Source: Xylocopa sonorina (taxonomy: Eukaryota > Arthropoda > Insecta > Hymenoptera > Apidae). From it: 64,000 nt of DNA. Where the stretch lies: NCBI RefSeq assembly GCF_050948175.1, contig NW_027490444.1, positions 206,195 to 270,194 on the forward strand, written 5' to 3'. How positions within the stretch are numbered: position 1 is the stretch's first letter; each line of letters begins with the position of its first letter. Shown here piece by piece: positions 25,201 through 37,013 of the stretch. The translations under genes and the position numbers were made by a program. A model generated the notes under the pieces. That model saw only the letters and a list, made by a program, of their open reading frames with translations, made no database searches and was not told the origin of the DNA.

Positions 25201-26593
25201 ATTGCTACGATACCTAGACATCTGCAGACGCTATTTCCTAGCAAGGAAGTGTCGCATTTACATTCATTTGAAGTGTAGACGAGGAATACATGACACTTCG
25301 CAAATCATATTATATCTTACCATGAAACATAGAAATGAGATGCGATATCGCGTTTTAAGAATCATATGAACTCTATTGCTATGATACGTAGACATCTGCA
25401 AACGCTATTTCCTAGCGAGGAAGTGCCGCATTCACATTCATTTGAAGTGTAGACGAGGAATACATGACACTTCGCAAATCATATTACATCTTACCATGAA
25501 ACATAGAAATGAGATGCGATATCGCGTTTTAAGAAGCATTAGAAAGCTATTGCTACGATACGTAGACATCTGCAAACGCTATTTAGTAGCGAGGAAGTAT
25601 CGCATTCACATTCATTTGAAGTGTAGACGAGGAGTACATAACACTTCGCAAATCATGTTATATCTTACCATGAAACATAGAAATGAGATGCGATATCGCG
25701 TTTTAAGAAGCATTATTACTCTATTGCTACGATACCTAGACATCTGCAGACGCTATTTCCTAGCAAGGAAGTGTCGCATTTACATTCATTTGAAGTGTAG
25801 ACGAAGAATACATGACACTTCGCAAATCATATTATATCTTACCATGAAACATAGAAATGAGATGCGATATCACGTTTTAAGAAGCATTAGAAAGCTATTG
25901 CTACGATACGTAGACATCTGCAAACGCTATTTCCAAGGCAGGAAGTATCGCATTCACATTCATTTGAAGTGTAGACGAGGAATACATAACACTTCGGAAA
26001 TCATGTTATATCTTACCATGAAACATAGAAATGAGATGCGATATCGCGTTTTAAGAAGCATTAGAAATCTAATGCTACGATCCGTAGACATCTGCAAACG
26101 CTACTTCCTAGCGAGGAAGTGTCGCATTCACATTCCTCTGAAGTGTAGACGAGGAATACATACCACTTCGCAAATCATATTACATCTTACCATGAAACAT
26201 AGAAATGAGATGCGATATCGCGTATTAAGAAACATTAGAAAGCTATTGCTACGATACGTAGACATCTGCAAACGCTATTTAGTAGCGAGGAAGTATCGCA
26301 TTCACATTCATTTGAAGTGTAGACGAGGAATACATAACACTTCGCAAATCATGTTATATCTTACCATGAAACATAGAAATGAGATGCGATATCGCGTTCT
26401 AGGTATCATATGAACTCTATTGCTACGATACGTAGACATCTGCAAACGCTATTTCCTAGCGAGGAAGTGTCGCATTCACATTCATTTGAAGTGTAGACGA
26501 GGAATACATGACACTTCGCAAATCATATTATATCTTACCATGAAACATAGAAATGAGATGCGATATCGCGTTTTAAGAAGCATTTGAATTCTA
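19281..26593. repeat. Older HOR region with 14-, 15- and 20-monomer spacings
   Basis: Stretches recur at several offsets. About 19.62-20.50 kb matches 22.06-22.94 kb at +2436, with shared markers CAATCACTACTTCC, GAAGTTTCGC and CCTTGGAAGG. About 20.50-21.35 kb matches 23.11-23.96 kb at +2610, including the unusual ACATTGATTTGAAG. About 21.55-22.0 kb matches 25.03-25.5 kb at +3479, including AACTCTTCGC. Copies differ by many more substitutions than the 7-mer HOR, so these duplications look older. A one-base deletion (CCATGAACATAG) lies at 24630. The stretch is satellite throughout. Confidence 0.7.
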
Positions 26594-27115
26594 TTGCTTC
26601 GATACGTAGACATCTGCAATCGCTACCTCCTTTCAAGGAAGTGTCGCATTTACATTCATTTGAAGTGTAGACGAGGAATACATAACACTTCGCAAATCAT
26701 ATTACATCTTACCATGAAACACAGAAATGAGATGCGATATCGCGTTTTAAGAATCATCTGAACTCTATTGCTACGATACGTAGACATCTGCAAACGCTAT
26801 TTCCTTGCAAGGAAGTGTCGCATTTACATTCACTTGAATCGTTGTCGAGGAATGCATAACACTGCGCAATGTATATTATATCTTATCATGAAGCATAGAT
26901 ATGAGATGCAATATCTCGTTCTAAGAAGCATTTGAACTCTATTGCTTCGATACGTAGACATCTGCAATCGCTACCTCCTTTCAAGGAAGTGTCGCATTTA
27001 CATTCATTTGAAGTGAAGACGAGGAATACATGACACTTCGCAAATCATATTACATCTTACCATGAAACATAGAAATGAGATGCGATATCGCGTTTTAAGA
27101 AGCATTTGAACTCTA
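26594..27115. repeat. Irregular left edge of the 7-mer HOR
   Basis: Three monomers precede the regular array: a CTACCTCCTTTC monomer, a GAATCGTTGTCGAGG monomer with ACTGCGCAATG, and a second CTACCTCCTTTC monomer with TGAAGTGAAGACG. In the regular HOR the CTACCTCCTTTC class occurs once per seven monomers. The edge is therefore a diverged, rearranged relative of the unit, as expected where homogenisation fades. Confidence 0.6.
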
Positions 27116-28333
27116 TTGCTTCGATACGTAGACATCTGCAATCGCTACTTCCTTGCAAGGAAGTGTCGCATTTACATTCATTTGAAATGTAGACGAGGAA
27201 TACATAACACTTCGCAAATCATATTACATCTTACCATGAAACATAGAAATGAGATGCGATATCGCGTTTTAAGAATCATCTGAACTCTATTGCTACGATA
27301 CGTAGACATCTGCAATCGCTACTTCCTTGCAAGGAAGTGTCGCATTTACATTCATTTGAAATGTAGACGAGGAATACATAACACTTCGCAGATCATCTTA
27401 CATCTTACCATGAAACATAGAAATGAGATGCGATATCGCGTTTTAAGCAGCATTAGAAAGCTATTGCTATGATACGTAGACATCTGCAAACGCTATTTAG
27501 TAGCGAGGAAGTATCGCATTCACATTCACCTGAAGTGTAGACGAGGAATACATGACACTTCGCAAATCATATTATATCTTACCATGAAACATAGAAATGA
27601 GATGCGATATCGCGTTTTAAGAATCATATGAACTCTATTGCTACGATACGTAGACATCTGCAAACGCTATTTCCTAGCGAGGAAGTGTCGCATTCACATT
27701 CATTTGAAGTGTAGACGAGGAATACATGACACTTCGCAAATCATATTATATCTTACCATGAAACATAGAAATGAGATGCGATATCACGTTTTAAGAATCA
27801 TAAGAACTCTATTGCTACGATACGTAGACATCTGCAAACGCTATTTCCTTGCAAGGAAGTGTCGCATTTACATTCACTTGAATCGTAGTCGAGGAATGCA
27901 TAACACTTCGCAATGTATATTATATCTTATCATGAAACATAGATATGAGATGCAATATCTCGTTCTAAGAAGCATTTGAACTCTATTGCTTCGATACGTA
28001 GACATCTGCAATCGCTACCTCCTTTCAAGGAAGTGTCGCATTTACATTCATTTGAAGTGTAGACGAGGAATACATAACACTTCGCAAATCATATTACATC
28101 TTACCATGAAACACAGAAATGAGATGCGATATCGCGTTTTAAGAATCATCTGAACTCTATTGCTACGATACGTAGACATCTGCAAACGCTATTTCCTTGC
28201 AAGGAAGTGTCGCATTTACATTCACTTGAATCGTAGTCGAGGAATGCATAACACTTCGCAATGTATATTATATCTTATCATGAAACATAGATATGAGATG
28301 CAATATCTCGTTTTAAGAAGCATTTGAACTCTA
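27116..28333. repeat. 7-monomer HOR (1218 bp), copy 1 (form A)
   Basis: The seven monomers in order are recognised by these markers: TTCGATACG with GAAATGTAG; GAAATGTAG with CGCAGATC; CTATGATAC with TTTAGTAGCG; CCTAGCGAGG with ATATCACG; TTGCAAGG with GAATCGTAGTCG; CTACCTCCTTTC with ACACAGAAATG; and TTGCAAGG with GAATCGTAGTCG and TCTCGTTTTAAG. Form A carries GATCATCTTAC near 27393, TTCACCTGAAG near 27528 and AATCATATGAAC near 27622. Confidence 0.85.
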
Positions 28334-29551
28334 TTGCTTCGATACGTAGACATCTGCAATCGCTACTTCCTTGCAAGGAAGTGTCGCATTTACATTCATT
28401 TGAAATGTAGACGAGGAATACATAACACTTCGCAAATCATATTACATCTTACCATGAAACATAGAAATGAGATGCGATATCGCGTTTTAAGAATCATCTG
28501 AACTCTATTGCTACGATACGTAGACATCTGCAATCGCTACTTCCTTGCAAGGAAGTGTCGCATTTACATTCATTTGAAATGTAGACGAGGAATACATAAC
28601 ACTTCGCAGATCATATTACATCTTACCATGAAACATAGAAATGAGATGCGATATCGCGTTTTAAGCAGCATTAGAAAGCTATTGCTATGATACGTAGACA
28701 TCTGCAAACGCTATTTAGTAGCGAGGAAGTATCGCATTCACATTCACTTGAAGTGTAGACGAGGAATACATGACACTTCGCAAATCATATTATATCTTAC
28801 CATGAAACATAGAAATGAGATGCGATATCGCGTTTTAAGAATCACATGAACTCTATTGCTACGATACGTAGACATCTGCAAACGCTATTTCCTAGCGAGG
28901 AAGTGTCGCATTCACATTCATTTGAAGTGTAGACGAGGAATACATGACACTTCGCAAATCATATTATATCTTACCATGAAACATAGAAATGAGATGCGAT
29001 ATCACGTTTTAAGAATCATAAGAACTCTATTGCTACGATACGTAGACATCTGCAAACGCTATTTCCTTGCAAGGAAGTGTCGCATTTACATTCACTTGAA
29101 TCGTAGTCGAGGAATGCATAACACTTCGCAATGTATATTATATCTTATCATGAAACATAGATATGAGATGCAATATCTCGTTCTAAGAAGCATTTGAACT
29201 CTATTGCTTCGATACGTAGACATCTGCAATCGCTACCTCCTTTCAAGGAAGTGTCGCATTTACATTCATTTGAAGTGTAGACGAGGAATACATAACACTT
29301 CGCAAATCATATTACATCTTACCATGAAACACAGAAATGAGATGCGATATCGCGTTTTAAGAATCATCTGAACTCTATTGCTACGATACGTAGACATCTG
29401 CAAACGCTATTTCCTTGCAAGGAAGTGTCGCATTTACATTCACTTGAATCGTAGTCGAGGAATGCATAACACTTCGCAATGTATATTATATCTTATCATG
29501 AAACATAGATATGAGATGCAATATCTCGTTTTAAGAAGCATTTGAACTCTA
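28334..29551. repeat. 7-monomer HOR, copy 2 (form B)
   Basis: This copy has the same seven classes at +1218. It differs from copy 1 at three sites: GATCATATTAC near 28611, TTCACTTGAAG near 28746 and AATCACATGAAC near 28841. I saw no other consistent differences by eye. Confidence 0.85.
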
Positions 29552-30769
29552 TTGCTTCGATACGTAGACATCTGCAATCGCTACTTCCTTGCAAGGAAGT
29601 GTCGCATTTACATTCATTTGAAATGTAGACGAGGAATACATAACACTTCGCAAATCATATTACATCTTACCATGAAACATAGAAATGAGATGCGATATCG
29701 CGTTTTAAGAATCATCTGAACTCTATTGCTACGATACGTAGACATCTGCAATCGCTACTTCCTTGCAAGGAAGTGTCGCATTTACATTCATTTGAAATGT
29801 AGACGAGGAATACATAACACTTCGCAGATCATCTTACATCTTACCATGAAACATAGAAATGAGATGCGATATCGCGTTTTAAGCAGCATTAGAAAGCTAT
29901 TGCTATGATACGTAGACATCTGCAAACGCTATTTAGTAGCGAGGAAGTATCGCATTCACATTCACCTGAAGTGTAGACGAGGAATACATGACACTTCGCA
30001 AATCATATTATATCTTACCATGAAACATAGAAATGAGATGCGATATCGCGTTTTAAGAATCATATGAACTCTATTGCTACGATACGTAGACATCTGCAAA
30101 CGCTATTTCCTAGCGAGGAAGTGTCGCATTCACATTCATTTGAAGTGTAGACGAGGAATACATGACACTTCGCAAATCATATTATATCTTACCATGAAAC
30201 ATAGAAATGAGATGCGATATCACGTTTTAAGAATCATAAGAACTCTATTGCTACGATACGTAGACATCTGCAAACGCTATTTCCTTGCAAGGAAGTGTCG
30301 CATTTACATTCACTTGAATCGTAGTCGAGGAATGCATAACACTTCGCAATGTATATTATATCTTATCATGAAACATAGATATGAGATGCAATATCTCGTT
30401 CTAAGAAGCATTTGAACTCTATTGCTTCGATACGTAGACATCTGCAATCGCTACCTCCTTTCAAGGAAGTGTCGCATTTACATTCATTTGAAGTGTAGAC
30501 GAGGAATACATAACACTTCGCAAATCATATTACATCTTACCATGAAACACAGAAATGAGATGCGATATCGCGTTTTAAGAATCATCTGAACTCTATTGCT
30601 ACGATACGTAGACATCTGCAAACGCTATTTCCTTGCAAGGAAGTGTCGCATTTACATTCACTTGAATCGTAGTCGAGGAATGCATAACACTTCGCAATGT
30701 ATATTATATCTTATCATGAAACATAGATATGAGATGCAATATCTCGTTTTAAGAAGCATTTGAACTCTA
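29552..30769. repeat. 7-monomer HOR, copy 3 (form A)
   Basis: This copy returns to the three form-A markers: GATCATCTTAC near 29829, TTCACCTGAAG near 29964 and AATCATATGAAC near 30058. It matches copy 1, not its neighbour copy 2, which shows that copies 1+2 were duplicated as a pair of 2436 bp. Confidence 0.85.
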
Positions 30770-31987
30770 TTGCTTCGATACGTAGACATCTGCAATCGCT
30801 ACTTCCTTGCAAGGAAGTGTCGCATTTACATTCATTTGAAATGTAGACGAGGAATACATAACACTTCGCAAATCATATTACATCTTACCATGAAACATAG
30901 AAATGAGATGCGATATCGCGTTTTAAGAATCATCTGAACTCTATTGCTACGATACGTAGACATCTGCAATCGCTACTTCCTTGCAAGGAAGTGTCGCATT
31001 TACATTCATTTGAAATGTAGACGAGGAATACATAACACTTCGCAGATCATATTACATCTTACCATGAAACATAGAAATGAGATGCGATATCGCGTTTTAA
31101 GCAGCATTAGAAAGCTATTGCTATGATACGTAGACATCTGCAAACGCTATTTAGTAGCGAGGAAGTATCGCATTCACATTCACTTGAAGTGTAGACGAGG
31201 AATACATGACACTTCGCAAATCATATTATATCTTACCATGAAACATAGAAATGAGATGCGATATCGCGTTTTAAGAATCACATGAACTCTATTGCTACGA
31301 TACGTAGACATCTGCAAACGCTATTTCCTAGCGAGGAAGTGTCGCATTCACATTCATTTGAAGTGTAGACGAGGAATACATGACACTTCGCAAATCATAT
31401 TATATCTTACCATGAAACATAGAAATGAGATGCGATATCACGTTTTAAGAATCATAAGAACTCTATTGCTACGATACGTAGACATCTGCAAACGCTATTT
31501 CCTTGCAAGGAAGTGTCGCATTTACATTCACTTGAATCGTAGTCGAGGAATGCATAACACTTCGCAATGTATATTATATCTTATCATGAAACATAGATAT
31601 GAGATGCAATATCTCGTTCTAAGAAGCATTTGAACTCTATTGCTTCGATACGTAGACATCTGCAATCGCTACCTCCTTTCAAGGAAGTGTCGCATTTACA
31701 TTCATTTGAAGTGTAGACGAGGAATACATAACACTTCGCAAATCATATTACATCTTACCATGAAACACAGAAATGAGATGCGATATCGCGTTTTAAGAAT
31801 CATCTGAACTCTATTGCTACGATACGTAGACATCTGCAAACGCTATTTCCTTGCAAGGAAGTGTCGCATTTACATTCACTTGAATCGTAGTCGAGGAATG
31901 CATAACACTTCGCAATGTATATTATATCTTATCATGAAACATAGATATGAGATGCAATATCTCGTTTTAAGAAGCATTTGAACTCTA
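30770..31987. repeat. 7-monomer HOR, copy 4 (form B)
   Basis: This copy carries all three form-B markers: GATCATATTAC near 31047, TTCACTTGAAG near 31182 and AATCACATGAAC near 31276. It matches copy 2 exactly 2436 bp upstream at these sites. Confidence 0.85.
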
Positions 31988-33205
31988 TTGCTTCGATACG
32001 TAGACATCTGCAATCGCTACTTCCTTGCAAGGAAGTGTCGCATTTACATTCATTTGAAATGTAGACGAGGAATACATAACACTTCGCAAATCATATTACA
32101 TCTTACCATGAAACATAGAAATGAGATGCGATATCGCGTTTTAAGAATCATCTGAACTCTATTGCTACGATACGTAGACATCTGCAATCGCTACTTCCTT
32201 GCAAGGAAGTGTCGCATTTACATTCATTTGAAATGTAGACGAGGAATACATAACACTTCGCAGATCATATTACATCTTACCATGAAACATAGAAATGAGA
32301 TGCGATATCGCGTTTTAAGCAGCATTAGAAAGCTATTGCTATGATACGTAGACATCTGCAAACGCTATTTAGTAGCGAGGAAGTATCGCATTCACATTCA
32401 CTTGAAGTGTAGACGAGGAATACATGACACTTCGCAAATCATATTATATCTTACCATGAAACATAGAAATGAGATGCGATATCGCGTTTTAAGAATCATA
32501 TGAACTCTATTGCTACGATACGTAGACATCTGCAAACGCTATTTCCTAGCGAGGAAGTGTCGCATTCACATTCATTTGAAGTGTAGACGAGGAATACATG
32601 ACACTTCGCAAATCATATTATATCTTACCATGAAACATAGAAATGAGATGCGATATCACGTTTTAAGAATCATAAGAACTCTATTGCTACGATACGTAGA
32701 CATCTGCAAACGCTATTTCCTTGCAAGGAAGTGTCGCATTTACATTCACTTGAATCGTAGTCGAGGAATGCATAACACTTCGCAATGTATATTATATCTT
32801 ATCATGAAACATAGATATGAGATGCAATATCTCGTTCTAAGAAGCATTTGAACTCTATTGCTTCGATACGTAGACATCTGCAATCGCTACCTCCTTTCAA
32901 GGAAGTGTCGCATTTACATTCATTTGAAGTGTAGACGAGGAATACATAACACTTCGCAAATCATATTACATCTTACCATGAAACACAGAAATGAGATGCG
33001 ATATCGCGTTTTAAGAATCATCTGAACTCTATTGCTACGATACGTAGACATCTGCAAACGCTATTTCCTTGCAAGGAAGTGTCGCATTTACATTCACTTG
33101 AATCGTAGTCGAGGAATGCATAACACTTCGCAATGTATATTATATCTTATCATGAAACATAGATATGAGATGCAATATCTCGTTTTAAGAAGCATTTGAA
33201 CTCTA
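31988..33205. repeat. 7-monomer HOR, copy 5 (mixed form)
   Basis: Copy 5 has GATCATATTAC and TTCACTTGAAG as in form B but AATCATATGAAC as in form A (near 32494). It is either a recombinant of the two forms or the ancestral state from which form B arose by one T-to-C change. Confidence 0.85.
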
Positions 33206-34003
33206 TTGCTTCGATACGTAGACATCTGCAATCGCTACTTCCTTGCAAGGAAGTGTCGCATTTACATTCATTTGAAATGTAGACGAGGAATACATAACAC
33301 TTCGCAAATCATATTACATCTTACCATGAAACATAGAAATGAGATGCGATATCGCGTTTTAAGAATCATCTGAACTCTATTGCTACGATACGTAGACATC
33401 TGCAATCGCTACTTCCTTGCAAGGAAGTGTCGCATTTACATTCATTTGAAATGTAGACGAGGAATACATAACACTTCGCAGATCATATTACATCTTACCA
33501 TGAAACATAGAAATGAGATGCGATATCGCGTTTTAAGCAGCATTAGAAAGCTATTGCTATGATACGTAGACATCTGCAAACGCTATTTAGTAGCGAGGAA
33601 GTATCGCATTCACATTCACTTGAAGTGTAGACGAGGAATACATGACACTTCGCAAATCATATTATATCTTACCATGAAACATAGAAATGAGATGCGATAT
33701 CGCGTTTTAAGAATCATATGAACTCTATTGCTACGATACGTAGACATCTGCAAACGCTATTTCCTAGCGAGGAAGTGTCGCATTCACATTCATTTGAAGT
33801 GTAGACGAGGAATACATGACACTTCGCAAATCATATTATATCTTACCATGAAACATAGAAATGAGATGCGATATCACGTTTTAAGAATCATAAGAACTCT
33901 ATTGCTACGATACGTAGACATCTGCAAACGCTATTTCCTTGCAAGGAAGTGTCGCATTTACATTCACTTGAATCGTAGTCGAGGAATGCATAACACTTCG
34001 CAA
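33206..34003. repeat. 7-monomer HOR, copy 6 (partial, mixed form)
   Basis: The first four to five monomers match copy 5, including AATCATATGAAC near 33711. The match stops near 34003, where GCAATGTATATT becomes GCAAAGTATATT. A different lineage follows, with CTGGTTTTAAG and CTCTGTTGC. This is the right edge of the uninterrupted 7-mer run, 5.7 copies in all. Confidence 0.8.
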
Positions 34004-35467
34004 AGTATATTATATCTTATCATGAAACATAGATATGAGATGCAATATCTGGTTTTAAGAAGCATTTGAACTCTGTTGCTACGATACCTAGACATCTGCA
34101 GACGCTATTTCCTAGCAAGGAAGTGTCGGATTTACATTCATTTGAAGTGTAGACGAGGAATGCATGACGCTTCGGAAATCATATTATATCTTACCATGAA
34201 ACATAGAAATGAGATGCGATATCGCGTTTTAAGAAGCATTAGAAAGCTATTGCTACGATACGTAGACATCTGCAAACGCTATTTCCAAGCGAGGAAGTAT
34301 CGCATTCACATTCATTTGGAGTGTATACGAGGAATACATAACACTTCGCAAATCGTGTTATATCTTACCATGAAACATAGAAATGAGATGCGATATCGCG
34401 TTCTAGGAATCATATGAACTCTATTGCTACGATACGCAGACATCTGCAAACGCTATTTCCTAGCGAGGAAGTGTCGCATTCACATTCATTTGAAGTGTAG
34501 ACGAGGAATACATGTCACTTCGCAAATCATATTATATCTTACCATGAAACATAGAAATGAGATGCGATATCACGTTTTAAGTATCATAAGAACTCTATTG
34601 CTACGATACGTAGACATCTGCAAACGCTACTTCCTTGCAAGGAAGTGTCGCATTTACATTCACTTGAATCGTAGTCGAGGAATACATAACACTTCGCAAT
34701 GTATATTATATCTTATCATGAAACATAGATATGAGATGCAATATCTCGTTCTAAGAAGCATTTGAATTCTATTGCTTCGATACGTAGACATCTGCAATCG
34801 CTACCTCCTTTCAAGGAAGTGTCGCATTTACATTCATTTGAAGTGTAGACGAGGAATACATAACACTTCGTAAATCATATTACATCTTACCATGAAACAT
34901 AGAAATGAGATGCGATATCGCGTTTTAGGAAGCATTAGAACTCTATTGCTACGATACCTAGACATCTGCAGACGCTATTTCTTAGCAAGGAAGTGTCGCA
35001 TTCACATTCCTCTGAAGTGTAGACGAGGAATACATGACACTTAGCAAATCATATCATATCTTACCATGAAACAAAGAAATGAGATGCGATATCGCGTTTT
35101 AAGAATCATATGAACTCTATTGCTACGATACCTAGACATCTGCAGACGCTATTTCCTAGCAAGGAAGTGTCGCATGCACATTCATTTGAAGTCCAGACGA
35201 GGAATACATGACACTTCGCAAATCATATTATATCTTACCATGAAACATAGAAGTGAGATGCGATATCGCGTTTTAAGAATCATAAGAACTCTATTGCTAC
35301 GATACGTAGACATCTGCAAACGCTATTTCCTTGCAAGGAAGTGTCGCATTTACATTCACTTGAATCGTAGTCGAGGAATGCATAACACTTCGCAATGTAT
35401 ATTATATCTTATCATGAAACATAGATATGAGATGCAATATCTCGTTCTAAGAAGCATTTGAACTCTA
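34004..35467. repeat. Non-7-mer satellite between the 7-mer run and an outlying copy
   Basis: About eight monomers of other classes lie here. They begin with CTGGTTTTAAG/CTCTGTTGC and the TGTCGGATTT/CTTCGGAAATC monomer, which also marks 14.6, 17.1 and 36.7 kb. The first ~400 bp recurs at 36614-37013 (+2610). Private changes include GATACGCAGAC near 34436, CACTTAGCAAATC near 35038 and AAGTCCAGACG near 35191. No foreign insert is seen. Confidence 0.65.
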
Positions 35468-36613
35468 TTGCTTCGATACGTAGACATCTGCAATCGCTAC
35501 CTCCTTTCAAGGAAGTGTCGCATTTACATTCATTTGAAGTGTAGACGAGGAATACATAACACTTCGCAAATCATATTACATCTTACCATGAAACACAGAA
35601 ATGAGATGCGATATCGCGTTTTAAGAATCATCTGAACTCTATTGCTAGGATACGTAGACATCTGCAAACGCTATTTCCTTGCAAGGAAGTGTCGCATTTA
35701 CACTCACTTGAATCGTAGTCGAGGAATGCATAACACTTCGCAATGTATATTATATCTTATCATGAAACATAGATATGAGATGCAATATCTCGTTTTAAGA
35801 AGCATTTGAACTCTATTGCTTCGATACGTAGACATCTGCAATCGCTACTTCCTTGCAAGGAAGTGTCGCATTTACATTCATTTGAAATGTAGACGAGGAA
35901 TACATAACACTTCGCAAATCATATTACATCTTACCATGAAACATAGAAATGAGATGCGATATCGCGTTTTAAGAATCATCTGAACTCTATTGCTACGATA
36001 CGTAGACATCTGCAATCGCTACTTCCTTGCAAGGAAGTGTCGCATTTACATTCATTTGAAATGTAGACGAGGAATACATAACACTTCGCAGATCATATTA
36101 CATCTTACCATGAAACATAGAAATGAGATGCGATATCGCGTTTTAAGCAGCATTAGAAAGCTATTGCTATGATACGTAGACATCTGCAAACGCTATTTAG
36201 TAGCGAGGAAGTATCGCATTCACATTCACTTGAAGTGTAGACGAGGAATACATGACACTTCGCAAATCATATTATATCTTACCATGAAACATAGAAATGA
36301 GATGCGATATCGCGTTTTAAGAATCATATGAACTCTATTGCTACGATACGTAGACATCTGCAAACGCTATTTCCTAGCGAGGAAGTGTCGCATTCACATT
36401 CATTTGAAGTGTAGACGAGGAATACATGACACTTCGCAAATCATATTATATCTTACCATGAAACATAGAAATGAGATGCGATATCACGTTTTAAGGATCA
36501 TAAGAACTCTATTGCTACGATACGTAGACATCTGCAAACGCTATTTCCTTGCAAGGAAGTGTCGCATTTACATTCACTTGAATCGTAGTCGAGGAATGCA
36601 TAACACTTCGCAA
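35468..36613. repeat. Outlying copy of the 7-monomer HOR
   Basis: The unit's classes occur here in the order CTACCTCCTTTC, GAATCGTAGTCG, GAAATGTAG, CGCAGATC, TTTAGTAGCG, ATATCACG and GAATCGTAGTCG. They lie 2610 bp (15 monomers) after the matching part of copies 5 and 6. It has the mixed-form markers and a few private changes, such as CTAGGATACG near 35647, CACTCACTTG near 35701 and AAGGATCATAAG near 36494. It ends with the same GCAAAGTATATT switch as copy 6. It was therefore copied together with the right edge of the main run. Confidence 0.8.
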
Positions 36614-37013
36614 AGTATATTATATCTTATCATGAAACATAGATATGAGATGCAATATCTGGTTTTAAGAAGCATTTGAACTCTGTTGCTACGATACCTA
36701 GACATCTGCAGACGCTATTTCCTAGCAAGGAAGTGTCGGATTTACATTCATTTGAAGTGTAGACGAGGAATGCATGACACTTCGGAAATCATATTATATC
36801 TTACCATGAAACATAGAAATGAGATGCGATATCGCGTTTTAAGAAGCATTAGAAAGCTATTGCTACGATACGTAGACATCTGCAAACGCTATTTCCAAGC
36901 GAGGAAGTATCGCATTCACATTCATTTGGAGTGTATACGAGGAATACATAACACTTCGCAAATCATGTTATATCTTACCATGAAACATAGAAATGAGATG
37001 CGATATCGCGTTT
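36614..37013. repeat. Flank duplicated with the outlying 7-mer copy
   Basis: This matches 34004-34403 at +2610, including CTGGTTTTAAG, CTCTGTTGC, TGTCGGATTT, CTTCGGAAATC, CATTTGGAGTG and GTATACGAGG. Differences include GACACTTCGG here against GACGCTTCGG near 34166. The match ends where TTTTAAGAATCATCTAAAC replaces TTCTAGGAATCATATGAAC. Confidence 0.75.
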
